DNA of 64,000 nt. Source: Tritrichomonas foetus. Lineage: Eukaryota; Parabasalia; Tritrichomonadida; Tritrichomonadidae. Below are positions 27,664-35,802 of this stretch, piece after piece. Under the pieces are notes generated by a model. The model was not told the origin of the DNA. It worked only from the letters and a program-made list of their open reading frames with translations, and did no database searches. Made by a program: the position numbers and the translations under genes. The stretch is from positions 50,635 to 114,634 of the forward strand of contig MLAK01000649.1 in assembly GCA_001839685.1 (NCBI GenBank), in the 5' to 3' direction. Each line of letters begins with the position of its first letter. Positions within the stretch are counted from its first letter, which is position 1.

Positions 27664-27759
27664 ATGCGCTTTTCGAGAAATAAGGCCATAATCTGTGCCT
27701 TCTACATATCAATATTGATAGCATTTATCGTTATGACTCATCCTCGAAATATCCATTGA
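27664..27759 (+). other. Signal-anchor leader in frame with the next ORF, ended by TGA
   Basis: ATG 27664 opens 31 codons in the same frame as the main ORF at 27766. They start MRFSRNK and continue into a hydrophobic segment (AIICAFYISILIAFIVM), then TGA at 27757-27759. Only two Phe codons separate this stop from ATG 27766. A basic start followed by a single hydrophobic helix is a classic type II anchor for a Golgi glycosyltransferase. An initiator motif abuts its ATG. The TGA may be a real mutation or a base-call error. Confidence 0.6.
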
Positions 27760-27765
27760 TTCTTC

Positions 27766-29529
27766 ATGGATCAATCTGCCACGAGCCATCAAAATAGCGC
27801 TTTTTCTTTTCCATCTTTCAAACAAAGGCGATCTAAAGATATTTGCTTCCTGGATAAAAATGATCACGCGAAAGTTGCACATCTGTTCAAACCAAGAGAC
27901 TTGAAACTAACATCGTGTATGTTCAACATTCATCCATTGGATATCAAAGAAACAAAAGTTTTAATAATTGGCTCTAAGAAGAAAGTCGGCGAAGAATTAA
28001 CACCTTNCTTGAAAAAGCATCACATTTTATATGGACGAGTTAAAAATCGTTNTCATATTAATTTGACTAATCCCGATATTTTTAATCTTCTTTTTGAAAT
28101 GAATTTTGAAATCATTATTGATTTGAGTAATGATGCTTCTCTCAACTATTTACTCACACAAAACTTANCACATTGCCATATCATTCGAACATTGTATAAG
28201 AGGGAAATGATTGAACCTCAACTTCGAGGAATTACTATTTTAAGTGATCCTATTTTCCAACCAAAGTTTTATCCCAATGCAATGCATCNTCGTCAAAAAA
28301 GTGATTTAAATTATTATATATTTGATAAATACATCAACCAAGGGAAAACAAATCATACAATCTCACTCGAAATCGACAAAAATCAAAAATATACATCATC
28401 GTCCATCATTGCAAAAGAAATATTTCATCATTTAAGCAATGCATTATTGTTGAAAAGAGAAGAAATCATGACATCAACTATTGATTTAAGATCGAATTCA
28501 AAATCTGCTTATTTTATACTTAATCAAATGAATCAAAATAATGAAGAGAAATATTCTCTTTTTAAAGAAGATGACGATCCACATGTATCACTTGAAGACG
28601 TTAAAATCCATTTTTCAGAACTTAAAAAGAAGAATCAACGATCTATTTATGTATCACATGTCACAATAGTTAGTGATTCACCAAACATCATATCTCGATA
28701 TGAAACTATTGTATCAGCATGTGATAAAGCATTGAACNCATTTTATGATTTATTATCTGTTGAATTNATTTGCGTTACGAATGTTCAAAATCACGAAATA
28801 TCGAAAAAATTTGAATTTCTGAAAAAATATGAAACATTNCAAAAACATCAACATTTTATTATTATTCCAGAACAATTTATTGANNAAATTAGTTCTAAAT
28901 ATCGAATTAATTATTTTCCAGAATATTTTTTACGAAATATTGGAATCAGAAGATCTAAAGGTCGCTATTTATTATCAGGTAGTTGNGATGTTTTTATGCC
29001 ACCACAATTCTTTCTTTCTATNCAAAAACATTTATTTTGNAAAAATTATTTAATTCGTTCTAATNGAAATGATGTTTCATCAGATATTATTTCAGAAACA
29101 AGATTTGAAGAATTTTATCAAAAGTATGTTAAAGAATCATATTATCGAAACAAAATTGTTAATTTAATTTTTGATCGACCATGTAANATGCCATGTAANC
29201 CACAAAATCGTAATTGTGGTGATTTTCAAGGATTTCATCGTCATTTTTGGTATAAATTGAATGGCTATTATAATAGTCATTATAATTTTAATGTTGATTC
29301 ATTATTAAGTTATCATCTTCTTGGTATGTTTTCACCAATTATTTATAAATTGATGTATGGTGAACTTCATTNTGGTCATCAACATGTTTCATCAAGTACA
29401 CCTGGTTTACCAAATTCAATTTATTGTAATNCTATTTCAGTTGAACAAGGTATCTATGGCAAATATAATGGAACATCTGATTGGGGATTCCCACAGAACA
29501 ACTTTCGAGAATATTCATTTTATTATTAA
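27766..29529 (+). CDS. Fusion protein: Rossmann (NDP-sugar epimerase-like) domain plus GT-A-type glycosyltransferase domain
   Basis: 587 residues in this frame. Residues 60-210 resemble an NAD-binding RmlD/epimerase-type fold (KVLIIGSKKKVGEEL, then alternating strands and helices), though the glycine-rich loop is degenerate. Residues about 295-545 resemble a family-2-like glycosyltransferase: RNIGIRRSKGRYLL (390-403), a GSxDVF site (405-410), a CGDF motif (484-487) followed by HxHFWYKLNGY, and DSLL (511-514). The C-terminal order (RN.GI.RAKG, CGDF, W..L.GY, D.L) recurs in this glycosyltransferase group. The product would modify glycans in the Golgi if the upstream anchor is used. Seventeen bases are ambiguous. 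The true start is probably 27664, in which case TGA 27757 interrupts the gene. The stop TAA overlaps TAAA, as in trichomonad 3' ends. Confidence 0.7.
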   Translation: MDQSATSHQNSAFSFPSFKQRRSKDICFLDKNDHAKVAHLFKPRDLKLTSCMFNIHPLDIKETKVLIIGSKKKVGEELTPXLKKHHILYGRVKNRXHINLTNPDIFNLLFEMNFEIIIDLSNDASLNYLLTQNLXHCHIIRTLYKREMIEPQLRGITILSDPIFQPKFYPNAMHXRQKSDLNYYIFDKYINQGKTNHTISLEIDKNQKYTSSSIIAKEIFHHLSNALLLKREEIMTSTIDLRSNSKSAYFILNQMNQNNEEKYSLFKEDDDPHVSLEDVKIHFSELKKKNQRSIYVSHVTIVSDSPNIISRYETIVSACDKALNXFYDLLSVEXICVTNVQNHEISKKFEFLKKYETXQKHQHFIIIPEQFIXXISSKYRINYFPEYFLRNIGIRRSKGRYLLSGSXDVFMPPQFFLSXQKHLFXKNYLIRSNXNDVSSDIISETRFEEFYQKYVKESYYRNKIVNLIFDRPCXMPCXPQNRNCGDFQGFHRHFWYKLNGYYNSHYNFNVDSLLSYHLLGMFSPIIYKLMYGELHXGHQHVSSSTPGLPNSIYCNXISVEQGIYGKYNGTSDWGFPQNNFREYSFYY

Positions 29530-29879
29530 ATCAAGACACGGTATTATTTTTTTTTTATTCTTTTGATAATTTTTTAATCACAATAAAAGAAAGGAAATAA
29601 AGCATCAAAGTTTAACAGCAAAGTTATGTCGAACATGAATGAAAGAAATTATCCTCAAATGGAATATATCTCTTTTATAAGCATTCATCCAAGATTTTGA
29701 TTCTTAAGTGAATTATATTCTTAAGTTAAACTGTGCATGATCAAATGTGAAAGTGTTGGAAAGACTAAAGTGCCATTTTTAATTGGCCGGCCAGTTAAAT
29801 GCTTGATCGGTATGATCGATATTTCAAATTTTCATTCATTTCATTCAGAAAAAGTTCAAAATTTTTTATCCTTTTGATC
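29530..29879. other. Spacer with GC-rich palindrome
   Basis: No gene. It holds the palindrome at 29779-29798. Repeated TCATT motifs between 29835 and 29850 may be initiators for the next gene. An in-frame ATG at 29799 lies upstream of these and is not preferred. Confidence 0.5.
29779..29798. promoter_or_regulatory. Near-perfect palindrome around GGCCGGCC
   Basis: TTAATTGGCCGGCCAGTTAA differs from a perfect 20-bp palindrome by one base pair. An all-GC octamer is rare in DNA this AT-rich. It lies about 80 bases before the preferred ATG of the thioredoxin-like gene and may bind a dimeric factor. Confidence 0.4.
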
Positions 29880-31061
29880 ATGCACAGTTTCTTCTTTTTA
29901 CTTTTTCTTTCCCTTTGCATTTCCAAACCTATTACTTTGACCGATAAAAATTATCAAGAAATAACAACTTCTACAAATGGCCGTCCAATTTTCGTTGAAG
30001 TGTGGGACAAGCATTTTTACCAAAGCAAGAGCTACAAAGACTCATGGAAGAAAATCGCTTCATCCGATAAATTCAAAGATAAAGTTATCTTTGCAGATTT
30101 AAATTGCCATTACGAATCTTTAACATGCCAACGAATCTGCCCGGGTAGAGTTTTCCCTCGCTTTGTTTGGATCAACGGAACGACAGGAGCCACCACCCAG
30201 TATTCTGGCGGCGTTTCTCCAGATGAAGTAAAAAATTGGATCAGCAGCCAACTTTCAGACGCAATTGAAAAGATCGAATCAAATGAAAAAATGAAAGAAA
30301 TCCTACCGATTTCTGTGAAAATGTCACTTTTCAAATTTTCAATTTTCGAAAATGATAAAAATTCTCTTGAAATCGCTCAGCAAGCTGCTGAGTTGGTAAA
30401 ACACTTACAAATAAAGATGGTGTTAGTCACTGACCAAGAAAAGCATGAACCAAAATTAATTCATTACACGCCAGACCATCGTGAAGTTGTTTTTGAAGGG
30501 GAATTTACTGTTGAAAATTTGAAGAAATTCATAAAAATTCATGCTATTCGATTTTTCGCACCTTACAGCGAAACAATTAATCATTTTAGCCAAGTTGAAG
30601 AAATGCCTGTTGAAGTCTTTCTGTATCCACATAAAAACGAGCTTTTTAAGAAAAAAGCAATTGATATTGCCAAATCTGTTGAAAATTTGATTCCAACTGT
30701 TCAAACTGGCTGTGAATATAGCAACACGTTCTGTCGTTATGTTGGTGTTGGTTCTGATCGAGTTGGTGTTGCAGTCATCATTGATAAACACAACAATTTG
30801 TTCTGGGTTCATAATTTAGACAGACAAGTTTACAATTGGACACTTGATGTGCTGAATGGTAAAGAAAGAGGCAGTGGTCCAGGAACAGGCGTATTAAAGG
30901 AATATTTAATGCTATTCTATGACATGCGTGCGAAAGGTGGATGGCCATACTACTTTGTGTTTTTACCATTTGGTGTTATGATTTTCGCCGTCTTTATTGC
31001 AATTTTTGTGTTGGCATTCTCAATTGATCCAACAAAAGGACAAAAGTACAAAAAGGAATAA
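29880..31061 (+). CDS. ER thioredoxin-fold (PDI-like) membrane protein lacking the CxxC site
   Basis: 393 residues from ATG 29880. The frame has an earlier ATG at 29799, but the second Met begins a clean signal peptide (MHSFFFLLFLSLCIS). A thioredoxin-like domain covers about 18-135. Where PDIs have WCGHC it has WDKHFYQSK, so it cannot do thiol exchange. The cis-Pro loop region (VFPRFVW) is kept, and Cys76/83/87 may form structural disulfides. A second weaker thioredoxin-like region follows, then a transmembrane helix at about 360-380. The cytosolic tail ends KYKKE, which fits a KxKxx ER-retrieval signal. This suggests a TMX-like lumenal chaperone or substrate binder. Function beyond fold and location is inferred. 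Confidence 0.75.
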   Translation: MHSFFFLLFLSLCISKPITLTDKNYQEITTSTNGRPIFVEVWDKHFYQSKSYKDSWKKIASSDKFKDKVIFADLNCHYESLTCQRICPGRVFPRFVWINGTTGATTQYSGGVSPDEVKNWISSQLSDAIEKIESNEKMKEILPISVKMSLFKFSIFENDKNSLEIAQQAAELVKHLQIKMVLVTDQEKHEPKLIHYTPDHREVVFEGEFTVENLKKFIKIHAIRFFAPYSETINHFSQVEEMPVEVFLYPHKNELFKKKAIDIAKSVENLIPTVQTGCEYSNTFCRYVGVGSDRVGVAVIIDKHNNLFWVHNLDRQVYNWTLDVLNGKERGSGPGTGVLKEYLMLFYDMRAKGGWPYYFVFLPFGVMIFAVFIAIFVLAFSIDPTKGQKYKKE

Positions 31062-31769
31062 GGGAAAAAGCCTAAGTTTGTCTCAATATGGCGTTATTTT
31101 TGAAAGGTTTTATATACATTTACTATTTTTAAATAAAATAAATCAAACCAAAATGAAATATTTTTTTTTCTTTATATGTATTCGTTCTGGTGTTGAGATA
31201 ATTGATAAAATATTAAAGTAGACCACTTAACAATAAGTTCTGGAACTTCTTTTTGGGTTGAAACTAAAAAATTATTAGAAATATCTAACAAAGATAAATA
31301 TAAAGAAAGTTTCATGTTGTATGCGATCATACATTAATATATCTTTTATAAAAATTAATTCTAGTTTTGACTAAAAGCAAATAAGAAAAATGTTAAGAAA
31401 ATTCTTTTGATGATCTATTTTGGTTAAAATTCCATGAGTCGACTCGAATGAAATGTTGGTTGTTATTTAATCCATCAATTAATTCATTAATTAATTAGAA
31501 TCAATCAGATGAAACACAACACACCAAAAATTACATCAGGATATATTTTGATAATATAAATAAATATCACTGAAAAATCTTTGCCTATTTTTATGGGGGT
31601 TCTAATTAATTTATCCGTTGATTTTCGATTTGATGAAGTGAACCAAAAAACAGATAAAAATTCATGAATAATTTAATAGTTTCAATGGTCCAAAATGTAT
31701 TTGACCACTAATAATCAAAATTCAAAAAGAGAGAGAAAATGAATAAAAGGAGTTTAGTTAAGTACTTGC
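31062..31769. other. Convergent intergenic spacer
   Basis: AT-rich sequence with TTAATTAATTCATTAATTAA-type repeats near 31480-31500. No gene recognised. Confidence 0.55.
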
Positions 31770-32117
31770 TTATAAAACTCCGTGGATTTTGACCTGCTCC
31801 TTCTGACAGATCTTTTCGTTAACGAGGAAGTCCGCAATGACCTTCCTCTGATCGCCTTGCAATTGGAGAACTTTTCCGGCTGCCTCATCATCGACAATGG
31901 AGCCGTTGCAACAGAAATTGCGCTTGAAGTACTGAAGAACCTTCTTTAAGTTTAATTTTGGTGGGAGGCCCTGAACGAGGGTTAGGCATTTACGGCCATT
32001 GCGTTGCTGAATACGAATGTGAACTTCAAATTCGGGTTCAGATGTAACGCCGATAGTTGGATCGTCATTGAATGGATCTTCATCAGCGTCAACACCTTGG
32101 AACGGGTCTTTGCTCAT
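31770..32117 (-). CDS. SUI1: Translation initiation factor eIF1 (SUI1)
   Basis: 115 residues from ATG 32117-32115. The SUI1 domain covers roughly residues 28-112. Recognisable blocks are IRIQQRNGRKCLTLVQGLP (the basic beta-hairpin that touches 18S rRNA), LKKVLQYFKRNFCCNGSI and VLQLQGDQRKVIADFL. These match eIF1, which binds the 40S subunit and enforces accurate AUG selection. Length and N-terminal extension are normal for the family. The base composition is less AT-rich than the neighbours, typical of a highly expressed gene. It is one of the most secure calls in the window. Confidence 0.95.
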   Translation of the reverse strand: MSKDPFQGVDADEDPFNDDPTIGVTSEPEFEVHIRIQQRNGRKCLTLVQGLPPKLNLKKVLQYFKRNFCCNGSIVDDEAAGKVLQLQGDQRKVIADFLVNEKICQKEQVKIHGVL

Positions 32118-32800
32118 ATGTCACTTTTTCATTTTAAGTTAATTTTTTTCCGATAAGTGGCTGAAAATATTCACAAAAAGTTGATCACAACTTCTGACCT
32201 CCAGTATAGTAAGTCTTTTTTGAATGAGATTTTATCGTTATTTCAATTAAAATCTGTTGTTGTTACATAACATGGGACACGTTCATGTTGTGACATTGTC
32301 TTTTTTCACACACATATAGTCTATTTTTAGTATGATTATTGGACATCTTAACATCAAAATATCAATGATCATTCGGATGAAACCATCTTTTTTTTCCTTT
32401 TCGAATTATTCATTATTATTTTTTCTGAACTTTTCAAAAACTATACAAATATTCTTTCTATGAGATAGATTAAAAAGTTTGTTTTGATCAGTTCACCACT
32501 CTCGTCTGTTTAATAATAATATTTAAAGCCATTTATATATTGAAATTTTTATCATCATTCATAAAAATGGCTTCAATCCAAAGTTCATTGTCAAAAAGTA
32601 AGATAACACATCTGTTTTTTTCTGTTATTTCCCACTTTTTAAAATGGATAATATTTTTATGAGAATAAATAACAGAAAATATTTTGTGATATCAATTGAA
32701 AAGTCGTAATTTAAATTTGAATGAAAGCCTACTTAAAACAAAATAAAACTCTGAAAATATTCAATGCTTTAGTTAATTCATAAATTGGAGTAGATTTGAA
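32118..32800. other. Divergent promoter region/spacer
   Basis: 683 bases between the eIF1 and HEAT-repeat genes. AT-rich; no ORF or repeat worth naming. TCATAAA lies about 25 bases before ATG 32801. Confidence 0.5.
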
Positions 32801-35584
32801 ATGACAAGCGAAAAAATTATCCAATACGGCCGCGCACTACTTCAATATGGCGGAATCATCGATAAGCCGCCTTCAATCACAATTCCCAACGATAAGCTCC
32901 ACGAGCTTTTCGATTCTATCGTCGAAAAACCAGACGAAGCGTTTCTTACAGGATTCTTTGCGATTTTCACTCCAACACTTCACTCAAAGTTGGAAACATT
33001 TACCTCGAGCCAAATAGCGACACTAAAATCAGATTTGATTCGTTGTTGTAACGTAAAATTTCCAACATTATTATTATCCAATTATTTCATGAACATTGTT
33101 GGCTATGTTTATAAATTTGTTAACCACAATCATAAAAGCGAGAATGGTGAAGGCAAGGAAGAATGGCCGGAGCTTCTTTCTTTCATTTTTCACGAATCAA
33201 AAAATAATGAAAATTCAGGATTTTTATTATCAAAAGTAATTCGATATTTGCCGCAAACAACTCCACAGGAACTCGAGAAAATGCGAACACAAGTCTTCAA
33301 TAAGGTCTGCGAGTTGATCCCGGCTGTTCCCGTTCCAGTGAAAATCCGATTGTTATATGTTTTTTGTGATATTCAAGGATTCACATTAACAGCACCTTTT
33401 TGGTCACTTTTCTGGAAGACTGCAATTGAGTGCGTGAAAGAGGAAGAAGAAAATGAAGTCATTATATGGAATGCAATTAAACACTTTGGAGAGAAGCTTG
33501 ATGATAATGAAAAATTTGAGCCGCCACGTGTAGATAGAGATGAAGATTATTTGGATAGCCTTACATTTATAGGCATACTTTCGACAATTGATTTTGCTAG
33601 AATTATTCAAAGAGTGATTGGAATAGTTGCTAAAAACTTCAGTGAGCTTCCTATGAATATTTTCCAAAAGCTTAGGTTGGTTAACTCAAGAAAAATTTCG
33701 AATGAAAAAAGACAAAAGATTATTGAGATTTTAAAAAATGCCAATGAAGAAAAGAAGAATTTAGATGCAACATTTTTTGTCGTCTTGCCATTTTTGCCTG
33801 AAGCAATTCACAAGGACACTAAATTGGAGGATCTTGGAATCACATCTTTAGATAAATATGCAATCGGTTCTTCAATTCAACAACAACTTTGGTGTCGTGC
33901 AATTATCATTTTAACTAAGCCATTAACAACTTCCAAGTTGATGCCTCCAAACACTCAAATGACAATAATGTCAATGTCACAATCTGAAAATACAACTCTT
34001 TCAAGTTTGGCTTTTGATGCTTTGAAATCATTGTTTGAATGTTTCGTGGTAACCGAGTTAGAAGCAATGAGATCAATTTTTATAGTTTATGATAAATTAA
34101 ACAATATTCAGAAAGTGAAATTTATTCGATCAATTCAAATTTTAGTTGAAAGTGGCGGTTTTGATTCAACACTTTTACAACCTATTGAAGATTTTATCCG
34201 GAATTCATTAAAATCAACAAATGACTTAAATATCCAATCAGCATGTATGTCACTTGTTTCTTCATTAGGAACTATTAATACTCAAATAATTGCATCATAT
34301 GTTAAAGAAATGCAACCTTTAATCACCACTGCTGTTAATTCTAAAAAGCCTGAATTGATGCCAGACGCAGCACATCTCCTTTTGTTGTTCAGCATGGTTC
34401 AACCTGCTTTGAATAGGCGAACTTTAGCTAATTTATATCCAAAACTTTTGGCTTTTGTTAAATCTGATGGAAATGATGAAGAACGGGCGCGAGTTGGTGA
34501 ATCAATTGCTGGTCTTGTTGACTCCACCTTGAAGAAGAAAGAATTGCCTGAAGCCATAGCCATCACTACCCTTTTCTTACAGTCGAAAAAACCAATTCTT
34601 GTAATTGCTGCTACAAAAATGATTCAGATTTATTCAAAACTTCTTACACAAAGTGTAGCATCACCTCTTTATTCTGATTTAGCGCGTGCCTCACTTTATA
34701 CTAAAAATGAAAAGGCTTTTAATCGTTGCATTGATTGCATGAAGAAATTATTTAAGCAATTCCAAATGAATCCAAACATGTCAGTTAGATTTTCATTTTC
34801 TCTTTTGACTGAAGATCATTCTTTCTTTGTAAAAGTTTCGATTTGGGACTGGATTTGCACAAGCACATCAATGTTTCCTTTTGTTACACTTGTTATTGAA
34901 AAAATTCCAAAAGAGGTATCAATTTTATTACCAATTATTCACAATATTTGTGAAAATAGCAATGATGAAATGTTTACATTAATTTTTGATACAATTGCAG
35001 CAGCTTTTTCCGTTGGACTTGTAAAAGAACTCCCTTCTGAAAGGTTATATGAGGTTTGCTATAAAGATGTTTTTAATCAACATAGTACGATTTCGTTAAG
35101 TTATGTAATAGAAAAGATTACGGATGAACTTCATGAATTCACTGAAAAGTTACAAGAAGAATATCATACTATAAAAGATGATAATCTTCTTTGGAAATGT
35201 GCCGTGTCAGATGCACTTATCCAACTTGTTTCACGTGGTCAGACACTTGAACCACAAATCTTCGAAACAATCCTTTCAGAATTTCCTTATAAAGCAGAAT
35301 TTGGATTTAGTGAAGATTTTGTTTATCATTTAATGGATGCCTTCAAAAATAACGAGAAAGGATGTCGTCGTCATGAATTGACATATGTAAAAGTGTTCTC
35401 GGACTTTTTGATGCTTGATAAAACCGAAATTCTAACATATAGAATCGGTTATGAGTTGCAGATGGAAATGAAAGCGGATTTGCGGAGGATTGTTAGAGGA
35501 AATAAAGATATAGAAAAAGAAATGATGAAATATTATAATAAGGATAAAACTAAATTGAATTCCTTTTTCTCATTCATTCAATAA
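32801..35584 (+). CDS. HEAT-repeat protein, probable importin-beta/karyopherin-like
   Basis: 927 residues, helical throughout, with repeating paired amphipathic helices of about 40 residues from start to end. The N-terminal third has the karyopherin look: EEWPELLSFIF near residue 125 recalls the W-P-E-L-L signature of importin-beta first repeats, followed by PQ/PVPVKIRLLYVF-type helices. No kinase, GTPase or membrane region is present. Importins carry cargo through nuclear pores under Ran control; other long HEAT proteins (cohesin loaders, tubulin cofactors) are alternatives. The divergence prevents naming a subtype. The stop TAA overlaps TAAA. Confidence 0.5.
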   Translation: MTSEKIIQYGRALLQYGGIIDKPPSITIPNDKLHELFDSIVEKPDEAFLTGFFAIFTPTLHSKLETFTSSQIATLKSDLIRCCNVKFPTLLLSNYFMNIVGYVYKFVNHNHKSENGEGKEEWPELLSFIFHESKNNENSGFLLSKVIRYLPQTTPQELEKMRTQVFNKVCELIPAVPVPVKIRLLYVFCDIQGFTLTAPFWSLFWKTAIECVKEEEENEVIIWNAIKHFGEKLDDNEKFEPPRVDRDEDYLDSLTFIGILSTIDFARIIQRVIGIVAKNFSELPMNIFQKLRLVNSRKISNEKRQKIIEILKNANEEKKNLDATFFVVLPFLPEAIHKDTKLEDLGITSLDKYAIGSSIQQQLWCRAIIILTKPLTTSKLMPPNTQMTIMSMSQSENTTLSSLAFDALKSLFECFVVTELEAMRSIFIVYDKLNNIQKVKFIRSIQILVESGGFDSTLLQPIEDFIRNSLKSTNDLNIQSACMSLVSSLGTINTQIIASYVKEMQPLITTAVNSKKPELMPDAAHLLLLFSMVQPALNRRTLANLYPKLLAFVKSDGNDEERARVGESIAGLVDSTLKKKELPEAIAITTLFLQSKKPILVIAATKMIQIYSKLLTQSVASPLYSDLARASLYTKNEKAFNRCIDCMKKLFKQFQMNPNMSVRFSFSLLTEDHSFFVKVSIWDWICTSTSMFPFVTLVIEKIPKEVSILLPIIHNICENSNDEMFTLIFDTIAAAFSVGLVKELPSERLYEVCYKDVFNQHSTISLSYVIEKITDELHEFTEKLQEEYHTIKDDNLLWKCAVSDALIQLVSRGQTLEPQIFETILSEFPYKAEFGFSEDFVYHLMDAFKNNEKGCRRHELTYVKVFSDFLMLDKTEILTYRIGYELQMEMKADLRRIVRGNKDIEKEMMKYYNKDKTKLNSFFSFIQ

Positions 35585-35802
35585 AGTTGATTGAATAAAC
35601 TATCGGTTATCCAAATTTGATGATGCTTATGTTTGTCATTAAAAACTACACAATATATATTAAATATTCTTTGTTTCATTTATTTTTTGGTGCAATAATT
35701 GGTTTAAACAGCAAAAATTTAGAAAAGAATTACATTCATAAAAATGAAAACGATAAAATAAAGATTAGCTTTATCATTAGCATTATTTGTATAATTTTCG
35801 GT

